From assembly GCA_947628955.1 (NCBI GenBank), contig CANRBX010000001.1:67931-131930 (forward strand): DNA of 64,000 nucleotides. Reading direction: 5' to 3'. This document shows positions 30,775 through 40,621 of this stretch, one piece after another. The stretch is from an uncultured Lachnospiraceae bacterium (GTDB lineage: Bacteria; Bacillota; Clostridia; Lachnospirales; Lachnospiraceae). Below the pieces are notes generated by a model. The model had not been told where the DNA came from and made no database searches. It saw only the letters and a program-made list of their open reading frames with translations. How positions within the stretch are numbered: position 1 is the stretch's first letter; each line of letters opens with the position of its first letter. The position numbers were made by a program, and so were the translations under genes.

Positions 30775-31692
30775 ATGTCAAACAAACCTGCGAAACCCGC
30801 CCGCAGAACCGCCGCCTTCCGCAGGAAGGACTGGTTCTGGGGCTATGCGATGATCGCGCCCGTCACGATCGGCCTCGCGATCTTTTACGTCTACCCGTTC
30901 TTCGTCACATTCTATAACAGCTTTCTGAAGATCGGAGCCTTCAACGTCAGCTCATGGGGCGGGCTGGTGAACTACAGGCGGCTGTTTCAGGACGCCTCCA
31001 TGTGGAACACGCTGCGCAATACGGTCCGCTACGTGATCTTTACGGTGCCGGTCACGATCTTCCTCGCCCTGATCGTCGCCGTGATGCTGAATCAGAAGAT
31101 CAGGGGCAAATCGGTCTACCGCGTGCTCTATTTCCTCCCCTACGTCACGATGGCGGCGGCCATCTCGATGGTCTGGAAATGGATGTACAACGGGGATTAC
31201 GGCCTCCTCAACTATATCCTCGGATTTTTCGGGATCGAGGGAAAGCGCTGGCTGACAGAGACCTCGATCGCGCCGTACGCGATCATCATCGTGACGATCT
31301 GGAGCGGCATCGGCTACAACATGATCATCCTGCTCGCCGGCATCCAGGGGATCTCGTCGATCTACTACGAGGCGGCCCGCATCGACGGGGCCAGCCAGTT
31401 TACGATGTTCTTCAAGATCACGCTTCCGCTCGTGACGCCGACGCTGTTCTTCCTGATGATCACAAACCTGATCAGCTCGTTCCAGATCTTTGACACGATC
31501 TACATGATGATCGGAAAAAACACCGTTGTACTGGAGAATACGCAGAGCATTGTCATGTATTTCTACCGGAATGCTTTTGACCTCAATGACAAGGGCTATG
31601 CGTCCGCGATCGCCATGCTTCTGTTCTGCCTCATCATGATCATCACCGCGATCCAGATGGTGCTGCAGAAGAAGTGGGTTCACTACGAGTAA
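30775..31692 (+). CDS. sugar ABC transporter permease (CUT1, MalF-like)
   Basis: WFWGYAMIAPVTIGLAIFYVYPFFVTFYNSF; EAARIDGASQFTMFFKITLPLVTPT. Confidence 0.93.
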   Translation: MSNKPAKPARRTAAFRRKDWFWGYAMIAPVTIGLAIFYVYPFFVTFYNSFLKIGAFNVSSWGGLVNYRRLFQDASMWNTLRNTVRYVIFTVPVTIFLALIVAVMLNQKIRGKSVYRVLYFLPYVTMAAAISMVWKWMYNGDYGLLNYILGFFGIEGKRWLTETSIAPYAIIIVTIWSGIGYNMIILLAGIQGISSIYYEAARIDGASQFTMFFKITLPLVTPTLFFLMITNLISSFQIFDTIYMMIGKNTVVLENTQSIVMYFYRNAFDLNDKGYASAIAMLLFCLIMIITAIQMVLQKKWVHYE

Positions 31693-31707
31693 AGGGGGCG
31701 TGAGAAA

Positions 31708-32529
31708 ATGAAAAAGACATGGAAGCTTGCACTGGTTCACGTGGTGCTGATCTTCGGCGCCATCATCATGATCATCCCGTTCGCATGGATGATCCTCACC
31801 GCCTTCAAGACGCAGGGCGAATCCATCCAGGTGCCGGTCGTCATTTTCCCGTCAAAGCTGCGGTTCGACGCCTTCCTGGACGTGTTTGCGCGCCTGCCCT
31901 TCGGATCGGCCTACATCAATACGATCATCTCGGCGATCGCGACGATCGCCGCGCAGCTCATCATGTGCTCGATGGCCGGCTATGCGTTCGGCCGGATCGA
32001 ATTTCCCGGCAGGGACCTCATTTTCGTGGCAAGCCTGTCCGTGCTGATGATCCCCTCGACGCTGTTCATCCTGCCGCAGTACCTGATCATCCAGAAGATG
32101 GGGCTTCTGAACACCCTGCCCGCGCTGTTTATCCCGAACCTGTTCAGCGCGTTCGGCACCTTCCTGATGCGTCAGTTCTACATGAGCCTGCCCAAGGAGC
32201 TGGAGGAGGCCGCAAAGCTTGACGGCTGCAACCAGTTCAGGATCTACTGGAGGATCATGACGCCTCTGGTCAAGCCGGGCCTGACCGCTCTGGCCATCAT
32301 CACGCTGCGCCTCGCGTGGAACGACCTGATGTGGCCGATGGTCGTCAACAAGTCCACCAACAAGATGACGCTCTCCGCGGTGCTTGCGAACCTGACCGGG
32401 CAGTACAGCACGACGTACCCGACGCTGATGGCCGGGTCGCTGATGGCGATCATCCCGATGGTCGTGCTGTTCGCGGTATTCCAGAAACAGTTCATCGAGG
32501 GTATTGCGTTTACCGGCACAAAAGGGTAG
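31708..32529 (+). CDS. sugar ABC transporter permease (CUT1, MalG-like)
   Basis: PFAWMILTAFKTQGESIQVP; EEAAKLDGCNQFRIYWRIMTPLVKPGLTALAI. Confidence 0.93.
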   Translation: MKKTWKLALVHVVLIFGAIIMIIPFAWMILTAFKTQGESIQVPVVIFPSKLRFDAFLDVFARLPFGSAYINTIISAIATIAAQLIMCSMAGYAFGRIEFPGRDLIFVASLSVLMIPSTLFILPQYLIIQKMGLLNTLPALFIPNLFSAFGTFLMRQFYMSLPKELEEAAKLDGCNQFRIYWRIMTPLVKPGLTALAIITLRLAWNDLMWPMVVNKSTNKMTLSAVLANLTGQYSTTYPTLMAGSLMAIIPMVVLFAVFQKQFIEGIAFTGTKG

Positions 32530-32561
32530 GATAGAAGAAAAAACGCAAAGGAGGATTTCTC

Positions 32562-34469
32562 TTGGAACTTGTCAGCAGGTCCCAGAAGCAGTCACTTATT
32601 TTCGACGAATCCCGCCTGCACTTCTCCGTCCGGACGGAGGACGACGTGTGGGCGTGGGACAGCGGGTACCGGCCCCGGCTGGTGCTCGACGGAACCGATG
32701 TTTATTTTGAGGATGCGGCCGCCATAGAGCACACCGCTGAGCAAAGCGGCGTGGGGACGGGCATCCGCAGCCGGTACGAGGGTTTTTCCGTGCAGGGGAA
32801 AACCCTCCGCACCGCGTTTGAGACATTTGTGTGGATGGAAGAATCCACGGGCGACGTCTACTTCGAGTGGATCCCCCTCGAGGACGGCGGAGCGATTTCA
32901 AGAGTGTACTGGCCCGGCCCCATGGCGTTCGATCAGGGAAGGCGGGACTGGTACACTTTGTTGACGGAAAGACAGGGCATCCTGCTCCCGAACGACTGGG
33001 AGACCGCGCTGACGAAGCTGTGCTTCGACGGGATGTTCCAGACCGCCGGGGCCTATATGCCCTGGTTTTCGCAGATCCGCGAGAAGCGCGGCTATATCGC
33101 GATCGCGCTGACGCCGTGGAACGGCATGGTCTCCGTCGACCACCCGGCCGGCGGGCCGTACACGCACGTGTCGGCGAGCTGGGAGCCGAGCCTCGGGCGC
33201 ATGGACTACAGGCGCTGCCTCCGCTACAGCTTCCGCGGCGACTGCGACTACAACGACATGTGCAAGATCTACAGGCGCTACGTCTTTGAGAACGGGCTCG
33301 CCGCCACCCTCAGCGAAAAGGCCGTGCGTCTCCCGCTCATAGACAGCCTGATCGGCGCCGCCTTCGTACACAAGGGGATCAAGACCAGCGTCAGCCCGGC
33401 CTCCGATTTCTTTGACCCGGAAGCGCCGGAGAAAAACAACTCCCTGACGACATTTGAATGCCGCGCGGCTGAGATGGAGGAATACCGCCGGCTCGGTGTG
33501 AAAAAGCTCTTCCTGCACCTGGACGGCTGGGCACAGCCCGGATACGACAATAAGCATCCGGATTACCTGCCGGCCTGCGAGGAAGCCGGGGGCTGGAGCG
33601 GCCTGAAGCTGCTCGCAGACACGCTCCGCCGGCTGGGATACCTGTTCTGCCTGCACGACCAGTTTCGCGACTACTACAGGGACGCCCCCTCCTACTCGGA
33701 CGATTACGCCTGCCGTCTGCCCGACGGGGCGATCCCCGGGCACGCGCGCTGGGCCGGCGGGCCGCAGTCCTACCTCTGCGCGAGCCAGGTCCCGTATTTT
33801 GTCCGCAGGAATTACCGCGAGATCCGCAGCCACGGCATAACGCCCGACTGCGCCTACCTGGACGTCTTCACCTGCAACGAGGGCGACGAGTGCGCGAATC
33901 CGCGCCACGCGACGACCCGGCGCAGCTGTTACGAGTACCGCGGCAGGAGCTTCGACCTTCTGACAGCGGACGGGATCCTGCCCGGCTCGGAGGAAGTCGC
34001 CGACTGGTCGATGCGCAGCCTCGTCTTCTGCCACTACGCTCCGTATGAGTTCATGATGGATGAGCCGGGAAGCGCGCGCGCAGGCGTCGGCGTCCCGCTG
34101 TTCAACCTCGTCTACCACGACTGCGTCATCATCCCCTGGATGATGGAGCGCGTCAGCGAGCAGGAGGATTACATGCTCTACGCCCTGCTGAACGGAGGCG
34201 CGCCGTATCTGGAGCGGGCCGCCGCATACCCGAACATCGACGGCGCTTTTGAGGACCGCTTCCCCTTCTCCGCGCAGGAGCGGGTCCGCCGGTGCGCAGA
34301 GGTGACCGCCCTTCAGGAGAAGGTCGCAAAGCTGGAAATGCTCCGGCACGAGTTTGTCGGCGGGGACCCGCAGGTACAGCGGACCGTCTTCGCGGACGGC
34401 ACGGCCGTAACCGTCAGCCTGCGCGCAGGAAGCTATGAGATCACAACTGCTGACACGGACGTCAGCTGA
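32562..34469 (+). CDS. large glycoside-hydrolase-like protein (possibly DUF5696-type TIM barrel)
   Basis: 635 aa, TTG start with RBS; KKLFLHLDGWAQPGYDNKHPDYLP, YLDVFTCNEGDEC; embedded in sugar ABC / oxidoreductase operon. Confidence 0.5.
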   Translation: MELVSRSQKQSLIFDESRLHFSVRTEDDVWAWDSGYRPRLVLDGTDVYFEDAAAIEHTAEQSGVGTGIRSRYEGFSVQGKTLRTAFETFVWMEESTGDVYFEWIPLEDGGAISRVYWPGPMAFDQGRRDWYTLLTERQGILLPNDWETALTKLCFDGMFQTAGAYMPWFSQIREKRGYIAIALTPWNGMVSVDHPAGGPYTHVSASWEPSLGRMDYRRCLRYSFRGDCDYNDMCKIYRRYVFENGLAATLSEKAVRLPLIDSLIGAAFVHKGIKTSVSPASDFFDPEAPEKNNSLTTFECRAAEMEEYRRLGVKKLFLHLDGWAQPGYDNKHPDYLPACEEAGGWSGLKLLADTLRRLGYLFCLHDQFRDYYRDAPSYSDDYACRLPDGAIPGHARWAGGPQSYLCASQVPYFVRRNYREIRSHGITPDCAYLDVFTCNEGDECANPRHATTRRSCYEYRGRSFDLLTADGILPGSEEVADWSMRSLVFCHYAPYEFMMDEPGSARAGVGVPLFNLVYHDCVIIPWMMERVSEQEDYMLYALLNGGAPYLERAAAYPNIDGAFEDRFPFSAQERVRRCAEVTALQEKVAKLEMLRHEFVGGDPQVQRTVFADGTAVTVSLRAGSYEITTADTDVS

Positions 34470-34507
34470 CAGCACAACAGCCGCCTGGCGGCAGAAACGA
34501 GGAAAAT

Positions 34508-35533
34508 ATGAAAGTTGGCATGATCGGTGTGGGCGGCATGGGCTCCACACACAACAGCGCCGTAAAGGTGCTCTCTGAGACAAAAGATATCGCTGTGACG
34601 GCGATCGCGGACGCGACGCCGGAAAACCTGCAGAAGGCGGCCGCCCTCTGGCCGGACGCACATACCTATGCCGACGGCATGGAGCTGCTCGAAAAGGAGG
34701 AGCTGGACTGCGTCCACATCTGTACCCCCAGCTACATGCACGCAGATTTCGCAGTAGCTGCGATGGACAGGGGACTCCATGTGCTGACGGAAAAGCCGAT
34801 GGCCCTGACGGAGGCGGACTGTGAGCGGATGATCGCGGCAAGAGACCGCAGCCATGTTCAGGCCATGGTCGGACACGTTGTGCGCTTTTTCCCCGAATAC
34901 CTCTTCCTGAAGGAGGCGTATGAAAAAGGAACCTACGGAAAGCTGAAGAGCCTAGTGATGCAGCGTCTCAGCCAGAATGTGCTGTGGGGCTACCAGAACT
35001 GGTTCCAGGATGAAAAGAAGAGCGGTTCCGTGGTGCTGGACCTCCACATCCACGACGCAGATTTTCTCCTGTATATGCTGGGCCAGCCGGAGGATATCAG
35101 CGTGCAGGCGACCGCCTTTGACTCGGGGATGATCAACCAGGTGGTCACCACCTACTCCTACCCGGGACTTTTTGTGACCGCGGAGGGCCTCTGGGACACG
35201 ACCCCCGTGCTGCCCTTCCACCCGTCGTACCGGGCCTACTTTGAAAACGCCACAATCACCTACGACGGGTGCGAACATCCGTCCGTGACGGTCCGCAGGC
35301 GCGACGGGAGCATCGAGACTCCGGAGCTTAAGACAGAATCCGCTCTGGATACGTGCAGCTCCGGCATCAATATCAAGTCGCTCGGCTCCTATTTTACAGA
35401 GATTTCCTATTTCTATGACTGCCTTGAGAAAAACATCCGCCCGGATATCGCGTCGCTCGAAGAGGCCGCCGCATCCGTGAAGCTCATGCTGCGCGAGCTT
35501 GAGCTGGCACACAGGGCCTGCAGACAGGATTAA
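34508..35533 (+). CDS. Gfo/Idh/MocA family oxidoreductase
   Basis: MKVGMIGVGGMGSTHNSAVKVLSETKD; HVLTEKPMALTEADCERMIAARD. Confidence 0.93.
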   Translation: MKVGMIGVGGMGSTHNSAVKVLSETKDIAVTAIADATPENLQKAAALWPDAHTYADGMELLEKEELDCVHICTPSYMHADFAVAAMDRGLHVLTEKPMALTEADCERMIAARDRSHVQAMVGHVVRFFPEYLFLKEAYEKGTYGKLKSLVMQRLSQNVLWGYQNWFQDEKKSGSVVLDLHIHDADFLLYMLGQPEDISVQATAFDSGMINQVVTTYSYPGLFVTAEGLWDTTPVLPFHPSYRAYFENATITYDGCEHPSVTVRRRDGSIETPELKTESALDTCSSGINIKSLGSYFTEISYFYDCLEKNIRPDIASLEEAAASVKLMLRELELAHRACRQD

Positions 35534-35640
35534 AGCAGGAGATAATTAGGCGAAAGATTGAAAAGCAGAAGATCTCAAAACGAACAATCCTGAAACGGAA
35601 GATCCTAAAACGGATAATCCCGAAACGGAAAATTGAAAAA
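35521..35640. repeat. 8 x 15-bp tandem array starting at the stop codon of the Gfo/Idh gene
   Basis: cagacaggattaaag/caggagataattagg/cgaaagattgaaaag/cagaagatctcaaaa/cgaacaatcctgaaa/cggaagatcctaaaa/cggataatcccgaaa/cggaaaattgaaaaa; first unit holds ...GAT TAA. Confidence 0.85.
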
Positions 35641-35674
35641 GGAACCGGGATTTCACAGGAAAAAGGAGGAACCC

Positions 35675-36496
35675 ATGAGAGTTGGTGTGACAGTAGATCT
35701 GGCAAAAGACAAAAGCCTGGAGGGGCAGCTCGCAAGGCTGAAGGAATTCGGCATGAACAGCTGCCAGCTCGTCTGCTGGGAGAGAGACCTGCTGACGAGA
35801 GAGACCGCGGACCGGGTAAACGCTGCCATGGAAAGATACGGCGTGGAGATCACCGCGTTCTGGTGCGGCTGGGAGGGCCCGCGGGACTGGAATTTCTACG
35901 ACGGACAGCTGACGCTCGGCCTCATCCCCGAGGCCTACCGCTTCCGCAGAATGGAGATGCTGATGGAGGGCTCCGATTTCGCGTCGTGGATCCATGCATC
36001 GGATCTGGCGACACACGCCGGGTTCATGCCGGAGAATCCCTACGACCCGAACTATCCGGCTGTCCTCGTCGCCCTGAAAAAGATCGCGCGAAAGTGCCGG
36101 GAGAACGGCCAGTATTTTCTCTTCGAGACCGGCCAGGAGACCCCGGTCACGCTTCTTCGTGTCATTCAGGACATCGGCACGGACAATGTCGGGATCAACC
36201 TTGACCCCGCGAACCTGATCATGTACGGCAAGGCCAACCCCGTCGACGCCCTCGACGTGTTCGGGAAGTACGTGCGCGGCGTCCACGGCAAGGACGGCTG
36301 CTACCCGACCGACGGCCGCGAGCTCGGCCCGGAGGTTCCGCTCGGGGAGGGAAAGGTTGATTTTCCGCGCTTCATCGCCCGGCTGAAAGAGACCGGCTAC
36401 GACGGCGACATCACGATCGAGCGCGAGATCACCGGCGAGCAGCAGAGCCAGGATATCATCCGCGCAAAGCAGATCCTGGACGGGCTGATCCGGTGA
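35675..36496 (+). CDS. sugar phosphate isomerase/epimerase (xylose isomerase-like TIM barrel)
   Basis: MRVGVTVDLAKDKSLEGQLARLKEFGMNSCQLVCW; NVGINLDPANLIMYGKANPVDALDVFGKYVRGVHGKDG. Confidence 0.88.
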   Translation: MRVGVTVDLAKDKSLEGQLARLKEFGMNSCQLVCWERDLLTRETADRVNAAMERYGVEITAFWCGWEGPRDWNFYDGQLTLGLIPEAYRFRRMEMLMEGSDFASWIHASDLATHAGFMPENPYDPNYPAVLVALKKIARKCRENGQYFLFETGQETPVTLLRVIQDIGTDNVGINLDPANLIMYGKANPVDALDVFGKYVRGVHGKDGCYPTDGRELGPEVPLGEGKVDFPRFIARLKETGYDGDITIEREITGEQQSQDIIRAKQILDGLIR

Positions 36497-36585
36497 TCAT
36501 TCACGCAAAGCAGATTCCGAACAAACTGATCCGGTAACCATTCACGCAAAGCAGATTCCGGACAAATTGATCCGGTAAAAAATGG
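36463..36585. repeat. 3 x 41-bp tandem array spanning the stop codon of the isomerase gene
   Basis: cgcaaagcagatcctggacgggctgatccggtgatcattca repeated twice; copies still read AKQIPNKLIR* and AKQIPDKLIR*. Confidence 0.93.
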
Positions 36586-36630
36586 GCAGGAGCTGCCGCG
36601 AAACGATATTTTGCAGCAGCCCCTGCCCTT
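36584..36630. terminator. bidirectional terminator hairpin between convergent genes
   Basis: GGGCAGGAGCTGC ... GCAGCAGCCCCTGCCC. Confidence 0.65.
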
Positions 36631-36662
36631 ATAAACTCACTTCAGTTTTTCTCTGGCTGATA

Positions 36663-37748
36663 TCAGTCGTAAAGAAGGATGGCGATGTCTTCGTCCTCGA
36701 TGTTCTCGCTGTTGTACCACTTGGAGCCGGTGTCCACGTCGGATACTTCCTCGCCGTTTGCAGCTGCCACTGCCAGCTCTACTGCCTGGTAGCCCATCTG
36801 ATACGGATCCTGTGTCACGGAGCCGAAGAACTGTCCCGCTGCGATGGCCGCTTTCTGGGTGGAGCCTGCGTCAAAGCCTACTACGTAGATGTCCTTATAC
36901 TTGCCGTTCTCCTTGTCGAGGTCTGTGGCGTCTGTCGTCGCGCTGATCACGCCGTTGACCGCATCCTGGTTGCCTGCGAACACTGCCACCAGATTGTCGG
37001 TGGAGAAGATCGCGTTTGCCGCGGACTGGATGTCTGCCTGGCTCGTGGAAGGCGGAACCGTCACAACAATCTTTACCTTTGCCGGGTTCTCGGACGGAAT
37101 GGTCCATTTCTCCTGGCCGGATACGTCAACCGCGCCCTCAAGTCCGTCAAGCGCCTCAAGATCTGCCTTCATCTCGGCGATGAAGCCGTCCACACGCTGT
37201 ACGATAGAACCGGACGTAGCGTCCTGAGCCAGAATGCCGATCACAGTCGGAGCGTCCTCTGTGCCTGCCAGGATCGCTTCCTGGAATCCCTCGTCTGCAG
37301 CCAGGTTGGAAGCCACGTTGGCGCCTGCCACTGCGTTGTCTGTCGCCGCCGTCGCCAGAACCGCGCCGGTCGTGTCGCCCGGAACGCCGGAGTCAAAGCC
37401 GATCACCGGGATTCCCTCTTCCTTTGCGTTCGTCAGAGCTTCCTCGAGGGCGCTCGGATCACATGCCGCCAGAACGATCGCGTCCGGTTTCTGGTTGATG
37501 GCCGCTACCACCTGCTCTACCTGCTGGGATACGTTGCTCTCCGCATCCGGCCCGTTTGTCGTCACGGTGACGCCCAGATCCGTCGCCGCATCCTCAGCGC
37601 CCGCGAAAGCCGCCTGATAGAACTGGTTCTGATAGCTCTTGGAGATGATGATGATCTCTTTGTTGCCCTCGTCCGCCATCGCGGTGAGGCCGCATGCTCC
37701 CATTACCATGGTTGCGCAAAGGAATGCGCTGATTGCCTTTCTCTTCAT
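36663..37748 (-). CDS. sugar ABC transporter substrate-binding protein, RbsB-like (CUT2)
   Basis: Signal peptide; NKEIIIISKSYQNQFYQAAFAGAEDAATDLGVTVTTNGP. Confidence 0.92.
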   Translation of the reverse strand: MKRKAISAFLCATMVMGACGLTAMADEGNKEIIIISKSYQNQFYQAAFAGAEDAATDLGVTVTTNGPDAESNVSQQVEQVVAAINQKPDAIVLAACDPSALEEALTNAKEEGIPVIGFDSGVPGDTTGAVLATAATDNAVAGANVASNLAADEGFQEAILAGTEDAPTVIGILAQDATSGSIVQRVDGFIAEMKADLEALDGLEGAVDVSGQEKWTIPSENPAKVKIVVTVPPSTSQADIQSAANAIFSTDNLVAVFAGNQDAVNGVISATTDATDLDKENGKYKDIYVVGFDAGSTQKAAIAAGQFFGSVTQDPYQMGYQAVELAVAAANGEEVSDVDTGSKWYNSENIEDEDIAILLYD

Positions 37749-37834
37749 GTTGATAAAACCTCCTCTTAATTTTATTTTACCGGAAGCCGCCCCGGCCGCC
37801 GTTTCCCAAAAGCCGGAGCTTTCCCGGATAATTA

Positions 37835-37930
37835 ACTTTTCTTTTTAACGTTTCTTTCCGGTTTTTCTTTTTCGTTTTTCTTTTTCGTTTTTCTTTTTTC
37901 GCTTTTCTGTTTCGCTCTTTCCGCTTTTCA
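37835..37930. repeat. homopurine/homopyrimidine ~12-14-bp tandem repeat
   Basis: Repeated tttttctttttcg on + strand between rbsC-like 3' end and rbsB-like 5' end. Confidence 0.85.
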
Positions 37931-37954
37931 TTTACTGCAGCGGCATGACGCAGA

Positions 37955-38956
37955 TCAGGCTTTCTTCATCTTTCTCATCCGGATCACGTCCAGGAGCACC
38001 GCCAGCAGTACGACCACGCCGATCAGCACCTGCTGCCACTGCACCGGAAGGCTCATGGAGAGAAGTCCGGTCTTCAGGACGCTGATGACGAACACGCCCA
38101 GGATCGTTCCTGAAAGGGAACCGATGCCGCCCGACAGAGAAGTTCCGCCGATGACGCACGCGGCGATCGCGTACATTTCCTGGCCGTTTCCGGTCTGAGG
38201 CGTGATCGTGCTGTAGGTGGCCGCGTAGATGATGCCGGCCAGCCCTACGAAGAAGCCATTCACGATGTAGACCAGGATCTTCCAGTTCTTTGCCTTGATG
38301 CCGGAGAGCTCTACGGCCTCCTCATTGCTGCCGATCGCGTAGGTGTAGCGCCCGAGCACGGTCTTGTTCAGCAGGATCCACGCCACGATGAAAAACAGGA
38401 CCAGCCAGATCGCGCCCACCGGGAAGCCGTTGTTCTTGTAAACCACCCGCTTGAACCATCCGTCCTCCGACGTGAGGCTCGGGTATGTCTGCGTCTGCAC
38501 CTTCGCGACGACCGAGCAGATGCCGAGGGAGATAAACTGTGTGCCCAGCGTCGCGATGAACGGCGGAAGCTCAAGCTTGCCCACCAGCAGGCCGTTGAAC
38601 ACGCCGAACAGGATCGCCGCCAGCATGACGACCAGCAGGCAGAGCAGGATCGGCAGGTGCCAGACGTTGTACGCCACGCCGCCGATCAGCGCCGAGCCGA
38701 CCATTACCGTGCCGGACGACAGGTCGATGCCTCCCGTGATGACCACGAAGGTCATGCCGATCGCCAGAAAACCGATGTAGTAGGAGGAATCCAGGATGCT
38801 GACAAACGTATCCGTCGTCAGGAAATGTCTTCCGAAGATACCGAAAAATATGTACAGAACCACCAGCGCGCCGACCGCAATCACCTTCTGCAGTCCGGGG
38901 CCTGTAAGGTAAGCCACAAGGTTGCTTTTCTCTTTTCCCATGTTATTTATCCTCAC
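37955..38956 (-). CDS. sugar ABC transporter permease, RbsC-like (CUT2)
   Basis: ITGGIDLSSGTVMVGSALIGGVAYN; GKLELPPFIATLGTQFISLGIC; AACVIGGTSLSGGIGSLSGTILG. Confidence 0.93.
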   Translation of the reverse strand: MRINNMGKEKSNLVAYLTGPGLQKVIAVGALVVLYIFFGIFGRHFLTTDTFVSILDSSYYIGFLAIGMTFVVITGGIDLSSGTVMVGSALIGGVAYNVWHLPILLCLLVVMLAAILFGVFNGLLVGKLELPPFIATLGTQFISLGICSVVAKVQTQTYPSLTSEDGWFKRVVYKNNGFPVGAIWLVLFFIVAWILLNKTVLGRYTYAIGSNEEAVELSGIKAKNWKILVYIVNGFFVGLAGIIYAATYSTITPQTGNGQEMYAIAACVIGGTSLSGGIGSLSGTILGVFVISVLKTGLLSMSLPVQWQQVLIGVVVLLAVLLDVIRMRKMKKA

Positions 38957-40457
38957 TTTCCGGCTTCGTCGCCAGTGTCATAATACTCTCCTGATCCGCT
39001 TTTGCGATATCCAGCTCGCCCGTCTTTCTGCCCTCGCACATGACCACCACGCGGTCGCTCATGCGCAGCACCTCAGTCATGTCCGAGGAGACCATGATGA
39101 TGGACTTTCCTTCTGCGACCAGCTCATCCATCAGATTGTAGATCTCCGCCCTGGCGCCCACATCGATGCCTCTCGTCGGCTCGTCAAAAATCAGGATGTC
39201 CACGTTGCGCAGCAGCCACTTGGCTATGACCACCTTCTGCTGATTGCCGCCGGAGAGGTTCTTCACCATCTGCCGGATCGTCGGCGTCTTCGTCCTCATC
39301 TTGTCGATATAGGTCCGCGTCTCATCCGCGCACTTCTTTTCCTGCACGAAGCCGCCCTTTGTCAGCTTGTCGTACGAGGGGAGCACCGTATTGTCCGTGA
39401 TCGACAGCCCGAGGATCAGCCCGTAGCGCTTGCGGTCCTCGGAGAGGTACCCGATCCCGCAGCGGATGGCGTCCCGCCCATGGCGGATCCTGCACTCTTT
39501 TCCGTTGACCAGGATCTCCCCGCCGTCGCGCGGATCCGCGCCGCAGATCAGGCGCATGGTCTCCGTCCTTCCGGCCCCGACCAGCCCCGCAAATCCCAGG
39601 ATCTCGCCCTTATGCAGCTGGAAAGAGACGTCCTTCACCTTGGAGGACCGCAGGTGCCTCACCTCCAGCACCACCGGGCTTCCCGGCTTCACGTTGCTCT
39701 TCTGCTTCGGCTCCTCAAGGATCTCACGGCCGACCATCAGGCGGATGATGTCGTTGACGCTGCACTCTGAGACGTTCAGCGTATCGATGTATGCCCCGTC
39801 GCGCATGACCGTCACACGGTCAGCCACACGCATGATCTCTCCCAGACGGTGAGAGATAAAGATGATCGATACGCCCTTGCTGCGCAGGCTGTTCATCTTC
39901 TCGAACAGATCCTCCGCCTCTGCCTCCGACAAAGCCGCCGTCGGCTCGTCGAGGATCAGCACCTTCGTATTCTGAAAAGACATCGCCCTCGCGATCTCCA
40001 CCATCTGCGCCTTGCCGACAGACAGTGTCTTCAGCAGATCCTTCGGCGACACATGGATGTCAAAATCGTCGATCAGCGCCTGGGCCTTCTCGTTGATCAC
40101 CTTATCCGAGCAGAAAAATCCGTCCGACTCACGGCCGATAAAAATGTTCTGGGCGACCGTAAGGTCATTCATCATGTTCAGCTCCTGGTGGACGATGGAG
40201 ATACCCGCGTGCTGCGCCTCGCGGATACTGCGGAAATGCACCGGTTTCCCGTCAAACAGATATTCCCCGTCATAGCTCTCATAGATGCCGGTCATGATCT
40301 TTACCAGCGTTGACTTTCCCGCCCCGTTTTCTCCAATCAGTGCGTGTATCTCGCCCTCTTTTAAGGAAAACTGACAGTGGTCCAGCGCATGCACTCCCGG
40401 AAAATATTTGTCAATATTCTTCATCTCCAGGATCACTTTTCCGTCATGTCCCGTCAA
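38943..40457 (-). CDS. sugar ABC transporter ATP-binding protein, RbsA-like (CUT2)
   Basis: Two ABC domains; IGENGAGKSTLVKIMTGIY; LSGGNQQKVVIAKWLL; TTG start behind GGAGGTGG at 40457. Confidence 0.93.
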   Translation of the reverse strand: MTGHDGKVILEMKNIDKYFPGVHALDHCQFSLKEGEIHALIGENGAGKSTLVKIMTGIYESYDGEYLFDGKPVHFRSIREAQHAGISIVHQELNMMNDLTVAQNIFIGRESDGFFCSDKVINEKAQALIDDFDIHVSPKDLLKTLSVGKAQMVEIARAMSFQNTKVLILDEPTAALSEAEAEDLFEKMNSLRSKGVSIIFISHRLGEIMRVADRVTVMRDGAYIDTLNVSECSVNDIIRLMVGREILEEPKQKSNVKPGSPVVLEVRHLRSSKVKDVSFQLHKGEILGFAGLVGAGRTETMRLICGADPRDGGEILVNGKECRIRHGRDAIRCGIGYLSEDRKRYGLILGLSITDNTVLPSYDKLTKGGFVQEKKCADETRTYIDKMRTKTPTIRQMVKNLSGGNQQKVVIAKWLLRNVDILIFDEPTRGIDVGARAEIYNLMDELVAEGKSIIMVSSDMTEVLRMSDRVVVMCEGRKTGELDIAKADQESIMTLATKPESEDK

Positions 40458-40621
40458 GATACCCACCTCCCTCTCCTTTTTTGGATCCCGCATCCCGGGC
40501 GGTTCTCCCGCGGATACGGCTCTGTCCGTTCCTGAACAGTTATCGGGATCATTATAAAAGAAAAGGGCTGCGCGCGCATCTGCCAAGTGTCACCAGTTTT
40601 CCGTAATTTTTGTCACAAAGA

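Noticed and set aside
35484-35735. FRFRIF-repeat ORF on minus strand
   Set aside because: Product of the 15-bp purine-rich array read antisense; no convincing start.
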